A DNA stretch of 5,797 nucleotides from Paenibacillus sp. UBA6285 (GCA_002438345.1 DJUJ01000103.1:14715-20511); one strand, 5' to 3'; numbered from the stretch's first letter, positions 1-5,797 are shown. Notes: generated by a model not told the origin, from the sequence alone. Translations and numbers: made by a program.

Positions 1-1457
1 CTGCGTTTACCCAGGACTATGATGCCGACCTAGCAGCAATAAAAACGGCATTAGGGGGAAACGGAGATGTGCATTTCCGTGAATTCTCAGTCAAAGGTAT
101 TCAGGCACGTGCCGCGTTGGTCTACGTGGAGGGTATGCAGGACGAAGAGCTAATCAATCAGCAGGTGCTGCAGAATCTGATGTTTGCCGGTGATGCGCAG
201 GCTTCGAAAGATATATACACCTATATGAAACAGAATATGCTCCCGCTGGCTCAGCTTAGTGAAGCCAGGGATCTGGACCAACTGCAGGAGTCTGTCCTGT
301 TTGGATACACTGCGTTGATTGTCGAAGGCATGCGTGAGATGCTGCTGGTGGGCTTTCCGCATGGAGCAGTGCGCTCAATTACTGAGCCGACCTCGGAAGC
401 TTTATTGCGGGGACCACGGATTGGCTTTACCGAAGTGCTCAGCGAAAATACTTCAATGCTGCGGCGTCAAGGGCTCAATAAGAACCTGGAAATGAAAATG
501 GTTGAAGTAGGCAGCGAAATCAAGAAGAACTTGGTTATCGCTTATATGAAAAACATTGTAAATCCCGATCTGCTACAGGAAGTGAAGGATCGGATCTCCA
601 AAATTGATATGGATTTCATTCTGGAATCTGGCTATGTGGAGCAGTTGATCGAGGATGATTATTTAAGTCCGTTTCAGCAAACACAGAATACGGAAAGACC
701 CGACCGTGTGATTGCCTCCTTATTAGAGGGGAGAATCGCTATTTTGCTGGATGGCACACCGTTTGCACTCGTTGTGCCAGTGACATTCAGTATGCTTTTG
801 CAGTCTCCCGAGGATTACTATGAGCGCTGGCTTCCAGGTACACTTTTACGGGTGCTACGATTTTGCGCATCATTTCTAGCTCTGTTGGCCCCGGCGCTCT
901 ATATTTCCTTTATCTCCTTTCACCCGGGGCTGATTCCTACTCAGCTGGCGATTTCCATTATCGAAACACGCCAAGGAGTACCCTTTCCTGCTTTAATCGA
1001 AGTGTTGATTCTGGAGATTTCCATTGAAATCTTGCGTGAAGCTGGAATTCGTCTGCCGAAACCCATAGGACCGGCAATGGGGATTGTCGGAGGTCTGATC
1101 ATTGGAGATGCCGCGGTACAGGCCGGTATTGTAAGTCCCTTTCTAGTAATTGTCGTCGCTGTGACAGCGATCTCTTCATTTTCCATACCGATGTACAGTG
1201 CCGGCATTACCCTCCGAATCTTACGATTCGCAGGCATGTTATTTGCGGCGGTCCTGGGCATGTTCGGAACCATTCTGTTCTTTCTGCTGATTTGTAGTCA
1301 TCTGACTCGACTTTCAAGCTTCGGGGTTCCTTACATCACCCCTATCTCGCCTTTCCGGGTAAGTGACTGGAAGGATTTATTCGTCCGTGCGCCGTTATCC
1401 ATCATGAAGCGAAGACCGGAGATGCTGAAGACCCAAAAGAAAAAGCGCAGGTCCTAG
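1..1457 (+). CDS. GerA-family spore germination receptor A subunit (5'-truncated by window edge)
   Basis: This is the A subunit of a GerA-type germinant receptor, a spore inner-membrane protein that works with B and C subunits to sense small germinants. The visible protein is about 484 residues. The family signature GRIAILLDGTPFALVVP lies near residues 243-259, followed by SPEDYYERW. Before it is a soluble N-terminal region containing RGPRIGFTE (near 136-144). After it is a membrane domain with HPGLIPTQL, GVPFPALIEVLILEI, REAGIRLPKPIG and GDAAVQAGIVSP, and then a basic cytoplasmic tail (KTQKKKRRS). The frame is open upstream of the GTG at 69, and the residues there (ending ALGGNGD before VHFREFSVKG) fit the usual N-terminal region. 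That GTG is therefore an internal valine and the true start is off the left edge, probably only a few tens of codons away since family members run about 480-550 residues. The B and C genes follow directly. Family assignment is very secure; germinant specificity is unknown. Confidence 0.95.
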   Translation, partial: AFTQDYDADLAAIKTALGGNGDVHFREFSVKGIQARAALVYVEGMQDEELINQQVLQNLMFAGDAQASKDIYTYMKQNMLPLAQLSEARDLDQLQESVLFGYTALIVEGMREMLLVGFPHGAVRSITEPTSEALLRGPRIGFTEVLSENTSMLRRQGLNKNLEMKMVEVGSEIKKNLVIAYMKNIVNPDLLQEVKDRISKIDMDFILESGYVEQLIEDDYLSPFQQTQNTERPDRVIASLLEGRIAILLDGTPFALVVPVTFSMLLQSPEDYYERWLPGTLLRVLRFCASFLALLAPALYISFISFHPGLIPTQLAISIIETRQGVPFPALIEVLILEISIEILREAGIRLPKPIGPAMGIVGGLIIGDAAVQAGIVSPFLVIVVAVTAISSFSIPMYSAGITLRILRFAGMLFAAVLGMFGTILFFLLICSHLTRLSSFGVPYITPISPFRVSDWKDLFVRAPLSIMKRRPEMLKTQKKKRRS

Positions 1458-1481
1458 AGAATGTATTCTTAGCATGAGTAG

Positions 1482-1488
1482 AGGGGAG
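1482..1488 (+). promoter_or_regulatory. Ribosome binding site for the germination B subunit gene
   Basis: AGGGGAG sits 6 bases before a GTG codon at 1495. This is a near-ideal Shine-Dalgarno sequence and spacing. The alternative ATG at 1474 lies upstream of this motif and has only a weak AGAGA about 13 bases before it. The motif therefore decides the start in favour of GTG 1495. Confidence 0.75.
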
Positions 1489-1494
1489 ACCACA

Positions 1495-2598
1495 GTGTTC
1501 AAACGTACTGATGACAAGATCACAACCTCGCAAGCTACCATAGTATTGACGAATTCGATGCTAGGCGCTGGAATTCTGACCTTGCCCAGAGAAATTGTCC
1601 AAGCTGTGAAGACTCCAGATGCCTGGATTTCTGTGATGCTGGGTGGTATCGTCGTGTTTATAGTGATACTGGTTATGGTGAAGCTTAGCCAGCAATTTCC
1701 AGGTAAAACTGTCTTTCAGTATTCTAAAAAAATTGTTGGAAATCTTCCAGGCGGTGTACTGAGTTCACTGTTGATTCTGTACTTTATTGTGATTGCGGGA
1801 TTCGAAATTCGTGTACTGGCGGAAGTAACATTGTTCTTTCTTCTGGAAGGGACACCAATCTGGGCGATTGTGATGCCGTTCATCTGGGTTGGTACTTACT
1901 TGGTGTACGGTGGGATTAATTCCATTGCTCGCGTATTTCAGATTGTGTTTCCAATCAGTATCTTTATCCTGATTATTTGTTTTATCTTAAGCACCAGGAT
2001 TTTTGATATCCAGCATTTGCGTCCTTTTCTGAGTGAAGGCATGATGCCGGTGATCCGGGGCATGAAGTCGAGCATCCTGGTCTTTGCCGGTTGCGAGGTT
2101 GTGATGACAATGACGGCCTTTATGCAGCATCCACAGCAAGCAGTCAAGGGAATGTTGGTCGGATTATGCATCCCGCTGATGCTGTATCTGATTACTGTCG
2201 TAATGGTGGTCGGCGGTCTATCTATCAATTCAGTAATCACCAGCACCTATCCTACGATAGATTTGGTACGGAGCTTTGAAATTTCAGGTTTCTTTTTTGA
2301 ACGATTTGAATTTCCGTTGTTGGTCATCTGGCTGATGCAGATGTTCTGCAATTTTTGCAGCTTTTTCTTTAATGCGTCACTTGGAATCTCGCAAGTGTTC
2401 AACCTGAAGATCCATCCGGTGATGTTTGCCTTAATGCCTGTAATTTTCATCTGCACGATGATCCCTCAACGCATCAATGATGTCTTCAGTCTTGGTAATT
2501 CGATTGGCTATATGGGTGTGCTGATTTTTATGTTGTTGCCACTGTTATTGTCGATTGTATTACTGATCAGGAAGAAAGGACTCAAGCAGAATGTTTAG
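1495..2598 (+). CDS. GerB-family spore germination receptor B subunit (spore permease)
   Basis: This is the integral membrane B subunit of the receptor. The family (spore permease, APC superfamily) resembles amino-acid transporters and is thought to form the germinant-binding part of the complex. From the GTG start the protein is 367 residues, the usual length. About ten hydrophobic segments can be seen, near residues 12-34, 43-63, 88-110, 116-138, 147-166, 187-208, 218-241, 272-297, 309-323 and 337-357. Family-like features are SMLGAGILTLPR in the first helix, LRPFLSEGMMPVIRG (near 175-189) and FFFERFEFPLLVIWL (near 266-280). The C-terminus is short and basic (RKKGLKQNV). The gene begins 37 bases after the A subunit stop, and its last 8 bases overlap the C subunit gene, so the three are one transcript. 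An ATG at 1474 would add seven residues (MSRGETT) but lacks a good ribosome binding site. Function is secure; the ligand is unknown. Confidence 0.93.
   Translation: MFKRTDDKITTSQATIVLTNSMLGAGILTLPREIVQAVKTPDAWISVMLGGIVVFIVILVMVKLSQQFPGKTVFQYSKKIVGNLPGGVLSSLLILYFIVIAGFEIRVLAEVTLFFLLEGTPIWAIVMPFIWVGTYLVYGGINSIARVFQIVFPISIFILIICFILSTRIFDIQHLRPFLSEGMMPVIRGMKSSILVFAGCEVVMTMTAFMQHPQQAVKGMLVGLCIPLMLYLITVVMVVGGLSINSVITSTYPTIDLVRSFEISGFFFERFEFPLLVIWLMQMFCNFCSFFFNASLGISQVFNLKIHPVMFALMPVIFICTMIPQRINDVFSLGNSIGYMGVLIFMLLPLLLSIVLLIRKKGLKQNV
2573..2580 (+). promoter_or_regulatory. Ribosome binding site for the germination C subunit gene
   Basis: AGAAAGGA lies inside the 3' end of the B subunit gene, 10 bases before the ATG at 2591. 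It supports that start. It also means ribosomes finishing the B gene pass over the C gene initiation region, which fits translational coupling. Confidence 0.65.
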
Positions 2599-3781
2599 AC
2601 AGAGGGTTATACACTTACTGTTAATATTCATGATTCTGCTTACGCAGCCTGGTTGTTGGAGCAGTAAAGAAATTGAAGACCTGAGTGTTATTACGGGATT
2701 GGCGCTTGACAAGGGGGAACCTAAAGCGCTCGAGCGGGAATTTGAGGAACGTGGAGGGAGCTACCAAAAGCATAATAAAGTTACGGCAACCGTACAAATT
2801 GTGCCTGGAAGAACAATCGGAAACTCCGGAAAAGGCGGCGAAACACCCAAAACCCATTTTTCCAATATTTCAGAAACAGGGGATTCTCTGTTTGAAGTAT
2901 TCCGTCAATTCTCCATACGAAAGAACCGTCCGATTATAGGCAATCACCTCAAGGTTATAGTCATTTCTGAGGATCTAGTGCAACAGGAGAAGATCAGGCA
3001 GTTAATGGACTTTGTACTGCGAGATAACGATATCCGTCCGAGCTGTCTCATATTTCTTAGCCAAGGGCGTGCGTCCGATACGCTTATGACGACCGAGGAG
3101 GAGATTCCTTCCTTTCGACTGGTGGAGATGGTCCGTAACAACTTCAGAACCAGTAAAGTTATGAAGGGCATAACGTTATCGAATCTAGATGGGCTGATGT
3201 ACTCCAAGCAAAGCTTTGTGTTGCAGAACGTTGTGGAGGCACAAGGTGAGGTCAAATTTTCCGGAGCCGGTATTATCAAGGGAGATACAGGACATTGGAT
3301 CGGCAATCTCGACCCAAATGATGTGGAGAGTATTGCCTGGATCAAGGGGGATATAAAAGGCGGGAGCATCAAAGCATATGATCAGTCGAACGATTCAATT
3401 ACTTATGAGATTAAATCCGTTAAGAGCAAGATTACGCTGAATGAGACCGATGATAAGAAGATATCATTTCATGTTGCAATTGAGTCCACTGGACGCCTAA
3501 TTGAGAATTGGGATGTTGATGCGCATTCCTCGGATGTTGTTTATTTCAAAGAACTAGAGAAGATATTTGAAGAGAAATTAACCCAACATATCAATGGTCT
3601 TATCCACAAAATGCAGTCCACCTACAAAGTGGATGTAGCAGGATTCGGGGATTGGTTTAGCATTGAAAAGCCGCATGTCTGGAAACAGATTAAGGATCAT
3701 TGGGACGAGAAATTTACTCAGATTCCATTGACCTTTGATCTAAAGCTTAAGATTACCGATTTTGGTTCAACATCTGATTGA
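2591..3781 (+). CDS. Ger(x)C-family spore germination receptor C subunit, lipoprotein
   Basis: This is the C subunit of the germinant receptor, a lipoprotein anchored to the outer face of the spore inner membrane. The 396-residue product has the family's usual length. It begins with a short basic and hydrophobic signal peptide (residues 1-21) and a probable lipidated Cys22, followed by the hallmark GCWSSKEIEDL and ITGLALDKG. The N-terminal domain includes HFSNISETGDSLFEVFRQFS (about 89-108). The C-terminal domain includes GAGIIKGDTGHWIGNL (about 225-240) and ESIAWIKGDIKGG. It ends with WKQIKDHWDEKF and a strand-like tail (LKLKITDFG), as is typical. The residues before Cys22 are TQPG rather than a standard LxxC-type lipobox, which is unusual, but the downstream CW-x-x-K/R-E pattern is characteristic. 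The gene overlaps the B gene by 8 bases and ends just before the operon terminator region. The A-B-C order matches the gerA operon of Bacillus subtilis rather than the A-C-B order of gerK. Confidence 0.94.
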   Translation: MFRQRVIHLLLIFMILLTQPGCWSSKEIEDLSVITGLALDKGEPKALEREFEERGGSYQKHNKVTATVQIVPGRTIGNSGKGGETPKTHFSNISETGDSLFEVFRQFSIRKNRPIIGNHLKVIVISEDLVQQEKIRQLMDFVLRDNDIRPSCLIFLSQGRASDTLMTTEEEIPSFRLVEMVRNNFRTSKVMKGITLSNLDGLMYSKQSFVLQNVVEAQGEVKFSGAGIIKGDTGHWIGNLDPNDVESIAWIKGDIKGGSIKAYDQSNDSITYEIKSVKSKITLNETDDKKISFHVAIESTGRLIENWDVDAHSSDVVYFKELEKIFEEKLTQHINGLIHKMQSTYKVDVAGFGDWFSIEKPHVWKQIKDHWDEKFTQIPLTFDLKLKITDFGSTSD

Positions 3782-3855
3782 ACGAGTTCTCAGGCAAGGA
3801 ACATTGGCTATAGAACTAAGCCTGCAACAGACAGAATATCGAAAATATTTTTAAT

Positions 3856-3883
3856 CGAAACGCCCGAATAAGCGGGTGTTTCG
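3856..3883 (+). terminator. Probable transcription terminator of the germination operon
   Basis: CGAAACGCCCG (3856-3866) pairs with CGGGTGTTTCG (3873-3883) across a 6-base AATAAG loop. All 11 positions pair, one as a G-U wobble. It lies 74 bases after the C subunit stop and before the next promoter, the expected place for the operon end. The run of T that should follow at once is weak (TTATGTT). A second small hairpin, TATGT-TCGG-ACATA (3885-3898), follows directly, and then TTTTGTATTTTT (3899-3910), so the two stems may act together. The hairpin is clear; the terminator role is inferred. Confidence 0.7.
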
Positions 3884-3947
3884 TTATGTTCGGACATATT
3901 TTGTATTTTTCTAGAAAAAACAAACCATTTATCTTAATTTTTACACC

Positions 3948-3976
3948 TTGTTGAAAGCGCTTAACAGTACAATAAT
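3948..3976 (+). promoter_or_regulatory. Candidate vegetative promoter of the sugar transporter operon
   Basis: The best sigma-A-like arrangement I can see is TTGTTG (3948-3953), a 17-base spacer, and AATAAT (3971-3976). The -10 matches 5 of 6 consensus positions but the -35 only 3 of 6. The upstream stretch (about 3898-3945) is strongly AT-rich and could help RNA polymerase bind. An alternative is TTAACA (3961-3966) with TATAAC (3982-3987), each 5 of 6, but its spacer is only 15 bases. A promoter is expected here because a terminator precedes and a well-expressed type of gene follows. Which hexamers are used is uncertain. Confidence 0.45.
3951..3966 (+). promoter_or_regulatory. cre-like / LacI-family operator
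   Basis: TTGAAAGCGCTTAACA has the central palindrome AAGCGCTT with the CpG core typical of LacI-family operators. Against the Bacillus cre consensus TGWAANCGNTNWCA the ungapped match is 12 of 14, counting degenerate positions. The right end reads TTAACA, so one extra base separates the core from the expected CA end. The site falls between or over the candidate -35 and -10 elements, where a bound repressor would block transcription. The bound protein could be CcpA (catabolite repression) or a dedicated LacI-type sugar repressor. The sequence cannot decide between them. Confidence 0.6.
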
Positions 3977-3993
3977 TAGCCTATAACGAAAAC

Positions 3994-3999
3994 AGGGGG
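3994..3999 (+). promoter_or_regulatory. Ribosome binding site for the solute-binding protein gene
   Basis: AGGGGG lies 9 bases before the ATG at 4009. This is a strong site with good spacing, and it supports that start over the in-frame ATG at 4024, which would be 24 bases away. Confidence 0.75.
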
Positions 4000-4008
4000 C
4001 GTCAAACA

Positions 4009-5379
4009 ATGGTCAGCAAAAAAATGAAGGCAACTTCAACAATTGCGTTATCAGCAGCTTTGGTTTTAAGTATGGCAGCGTGTGGAAATTCAAACAATGA
4101 GAGTAAAGGCGCTACAGAGTCTAAAGGTAATACAGCTACGAATGCTCCAGATGCCGGAACTACAAAAACCGAAAGCGCTAAGAAGGTCACTATTACTTTT
4201 CAAAATATTTACCCAGATCCAGCAACACCTTCTTACAAGATGCTTCATGAGTTAGTCGATCAGTACGAAAAAGAAAACCCTAACATTCACATCGAACTGG
4301 ATACTTTAAATACGGACCAGCAAAAGGTCAAATTGAAAACACAAGCCGCTTCCAAAGAAATTCCTGATATTACGATTGTTAACCCGGCTGCACAAATGAA
4401 ACCTTTCGTTGATGCTAAACTGTTCGCTCCTCTAAATGACATGCTGGATCAGAACGGACTGAAGGACACCTATCAATCTGGTCTGCTTGATTACTACAGC
4501 TTTGATGGCAATGTTTATGCGCTACCAGATGGTAATAACATCGAGGTAGTCTACTACAATAAAGAACTATTCGACCAAGCCGGCATCAAAGACACACCTA
4601 AAACATTCGATGAATTACTCCAAGATGTTAAGACCTTTAAAGCAAAGGGTATTACGCCAATTGCAATCGGTGAAAAAGATTCCTGGACGGGTTCATTCTT
4701 GTTCATGAATATCCTGCTTCGCACAAATGGAGGTCCTGGTTTCCTTCAAGATGTACTGGATGGTAAAAAAACATTTGAAGATCCTGCTTTCGTAGAAGCT
4801 GTAGATCGTTTCCAAGATCTCGTGCAAGCAGGTGCATTCCCAGATGGAGCTACTTCCATTGATGCTAACGCAGGCGGTAATATCTTCAAATCCGGTAAAG
4901 CTGCTATGTGGGTGATCGGTTCATGGGAAACAGGTGCAGTTGACGCTTCCTCTGTGGCTGGTAAAGCAGGAGCCTTCCAATTCCCATCCGTCAATGGTAA
5001 AGGGGATCCAAATGAATTCATGCTCGCACCAGGTAGCGCATTTGCCATTTCTGCGAACAGTGAGCATTTACAAGAAACGAAAGACTTCTTGAATTTCTTC
5101 ACACTGAATCTTCCTAAAAAACAATTTGAACTCAAAAATGCTGTAGGGATTGGTCAAAAAGTGGATGGAGACCTGAAAGGCGCAGGATATTCTGATCTGG
5201 CGATCAACATTTCAGGATTGTTCAATCAGGTTAAAGGTGGAGACTTGGCCTTTGACAATACTATGAACCCAGCTACGGCGCAAGTACATCTCAGCAGCAT
5301 CCAGAATCTTTTTGTTCAAAAAATGGATTCCGCTCAAGTGGCAAAAGAACATCAAACTGCATTTGAAGCAAATAAATAA
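4009..5379 (+). CDS. Sugar ABC transporter substrate-binding lipoprotein (CUT1 family)
   Basis: This is the extracellular solute-binding protein of a carbohydrate ABC importer. It captures sugar outside the membrane and delivers it to the permease pair. The 456-residue product starts with a lipoprotein signal peptide (basic VSKKMK, hydrophobic core, then SMAAC with lipidated Cys25). A low-complexity Ser/Thr/Asn/Gly/Lys linker covers about 26-59. The binding fold begins at VTITFQNIYPD (60-70). Family-like segments are LVDQYEKENPNIHIEL (82-97), KEIPDITIV (116-124), YALPDGNNIEVVYYNKELFDQAGI (170-193), which is the hinge and cleft region, TPKTFDELL (197-204) and FKSGKAAMWVIGSWE (293-307). Length is normal. 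The gene is monocistronic-looking upstream but is followed after 75 bases by a permease gene, so it opens an operon with a cre-like operator over its promoter. The substrate is not evident: an oligosaccharide or monosaccharide of the CUT1 type is likely. No ATPase gene is visible; such systems often share an MsmX-type ATPase. Confidence 0.93.
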   Translation: MVSKKMKATSTIALSAALVLSMAACGNSNNESKGATESKGNTATNAPDAGTTKTESAKKVTITFQNIYPDPATPSYKMLHELVDQYEKENPNIHIELDTLNTDQQKVKLKTQAASKEIPDITIVNPAAQMKPFVDAKLFAPLNDMLDQNGLKDTYQSGLLDYYSFDGNVYALPDGNNIEVVYYNKELFDQAGIKDTPKTFDELLQDVKTFKAKGITPIAIGEKDSWTGSFLFMNILLRTNGGPGFLQDVLDGKKTFEDPAFVEAVDRFQDLVQAGAFPDGATSIDANAGGNIFKSGKAAMWVIGSWETGAVDASSVAGKAGAFQFPSVNGKGDPNEFMLAPGSAFAISANSEHLQETKDFLNFFTLNLPKKQFELKNAVGIGQKVDGDLKGAGYSDLAINISGLFNQVKGGDLAFDNTMNPATAQVHLSSIQNLFVQKMDSAQVAKEHQTAFEANK

Positions 5380-5389
5380 GAAGGTTTCC

Positions 5390-5433
5390 AAACGTGATGC
5401 GAGGGTGCTTAAACGCTTCTTCGCATCGTGTTT
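5390..5433 (+). other. Intercistronic hairpin between binding protein and permease genes
   Basis: AAACGTGATGCGA (5390-5402) pairs with TCGCATCGTGTTT (5421-5433): 13 continuous pairs, two of them adjacent G-U wobbles. The stem can extend inward through 5403-5408 and 5415-5420 with further wobbles and one mismatch, leaving a 6-base loop. It starts 11 bases after the binding protein stop. No strong T tract follows (TATATTCT), so full termination is doubtful. A likely role is protecting the 3' end of the binding protein message or partly stopping transcription, so that more binding protein than permease is made. The structure is seen; the role is inferred from how such operons usually behave. Confidence 0.65.
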
Positions 5434-5440
5434 ATATTCT

Positions 5441-5446
5441 AGGGGG
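5441..5446 (+). promoter_or_regulatory. Ribosome binding site for the permease gene
   Basis: AGGGGG lies 8 bases before the ATG at 5455, closely resembling the site of the preceding gene. It fixes the permease start and lies outside the upstream hairpin, 8 bases beyond its end. Confidence 0.75.
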
Positions 5447-5454
5447 CGGAAATA

Positions 5455-5797
5455 ATGAAGGTACTAAAGGTTCCAGCGCGCACAATAGCCGTCTTCGTGT
5501 TACCTTGCCTGCTTTTGTATGTGTGCTTGGTGTTTGCTCCTATCCTAGTATCCTTTTATACAGGATTGCTACAATGGGACGGAATTACGACTACGAAAAC
5601 ATTTGCTGGACTTGCTAATTTCAAAGAGATGTTTTTTCATGATCCAGTGTTTTGGCCTTCTGTAAGGAGAACCTTGCTCTATGCTGTTGCCTCCATGGTG
5701 GAAATTCCATTTTGTTTGTTGATGGCTATCCTTCTAAATCGGTACGTGAGAAAAGGAAACACTTTAGTTTCTATTTACTTTACGCCGGTTATTTTAT
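5455..5797 (+). CDS. Sugar ABC transporter permease, MalF/UgpA type (3'-truncated by window edge)
   Basis: This is the first of the two membrane subunits expected for a CUT1 sugar importer. Only the first 114 codons are visible; family members are about 290-310 residues. The start has a short basic N-terminus (MKVLKVPART), then a first membrane segment at about 11-35 (IAVFVLPCLLLYVCLVFAPI). A periplasmic-side segment follows with SFYTGLLQWDG and the family-typical FAGLANFKEMF (50-60). Next comes FWPSVRRTLLYAV (67-79), which corresponds to the usual FxxSxxNTxxF pattern but with Arg at the Asn position. The second membrane segment covers about 73-95 and a third begins near 104. The EAA loop that contacts the ATPase lies beyond the window. 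The context, directly after a solute-binding protein gene with its own strong ribosome binding site, confirms the role. Confidence 0.9.
   Translation, partial: MKVLKVPARTIAVFVLPCLLLYVCLVFAPILVSFYTGLLQWDGITTTKTFAGLANFKEMFFHDPVFWPSVRRTLLYAVASMVEIPFCLLMAILLNRYVRKGNTLVSIYFTPVIL

Noticed and set aside
941..1273. A 110-codon - strand open frame within the A subunit gene
   Set aside because: It is antisense to strongly conserved germination protein sequence, and its peptide composition looks like a shadow of that coding frame.
2944..3372. A 142-codon - strand open frame within the C subunit gene
   Set aside because: It is antisense to conserved Ger(x)C domains, with no supporting context or recognisable motif.
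3951..3976. Promoter made of TTGAAA (-35) and TACAAT or AATAAT (-10)
   Set aside because: The hexamers look good but the spacers would be only 11 or 14 bases, too short for a sigma-A promoter.
4746..5135. A 129-codon - strand open frame within the binding protein gene
   Set aside because: It is antisense to a clear solute-binding protein; the lack of stops is explained by codon bias of the real gene.
5403..5420. Possible second cre site in the intercistronic hairpin (TTAAACGCTTC)
   Set aside because: Aligned on the CG core, it mismatches the consensus at both ends (about five positions). It is better explained as the upper part of the hairpin.
5394..5618. A 74-codon + strand open frame starting inside the hairpin
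   Set aside because: It overlaps the permease start in another frame, its peptide looks like no known protein, and it has no good ribosome binding site. The permease frame at 5455 gives a clear family match.
1..5797. tRNA, rRNA, CRISPR array, insertion sequence or a novel defence-type system
   Set aside because: No direct repeat arrays, transposase-like frames, terminal repeats or tRNA-like folds were noticed. The window is explained by two ordinary operons; joining germination and sugar import into one system would rest on adjacency alone.

Overview
The window looks like chromosome of a spore-forming, low-to-mid GC Firmicute, most likely Paenibacillus or a close relative. Three things point there: a complete-looking GerA-type germinant receptor operon, strong Gram-positive Shine-Dalgarno sequences (AGGGGG, AGGGGAG), and a CUT1-type sugar ABC transporter whose binding protein is a lipoprotein. 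The genus is inferred from overall style, not from a marker gene. All five genes are on the + strand.

Region 1 (1-3781) is a germinant receptor operon in the order A-B-C. The A subunit gene enters from the left edge: its reading frame is open back to the first bases, so its true start lies outside the window. The B subunit gene follows after a short gap and probably starts at a GTG at 1495. The C subunit lipoprotein gene overlaps the end of B by 8 bases. The three products would sit together in the inner membrane of the dormant spore and trigger germination when a small-molecule germinant binds. No fourth (D) subunit gene is present between C and the terminator region.

Region 2 (3782-4008) is a 227-base intergenic stretch. 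It has an 11-bp hairpin that probably ends the ger operon, then a second small hairpin and a T-rich stretch. An AT-rich promoter region follows, with a cre-like / LacI-family-like operator (TTGAAAGCGCTTAACA) and a strong ribosome binding site.

Region 3 (4009-5797) is the start of a sugar ABC importer operon. It holds a full-length solute-binding lipoprotein, a 75-base gap carrying a long imperfect hairpin, and the first 114 codons of a MalF/UgpA-type permease cut by the right edge. A second permease would be expected next. The operator implies control by carbon catabolite repression or by a dedicated LacI-type repressor. The substrate cannot be read from the sequence.

The two operons are separate units with different likely timing: forespore expression for ger (from family knowledge) and vegetative, sugar-responsive expression for the transporter. 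I found no evidence of a new biological system. The most useful observations are start-site corrections, the operator, and the hairpin between the binding protein and permease genes.
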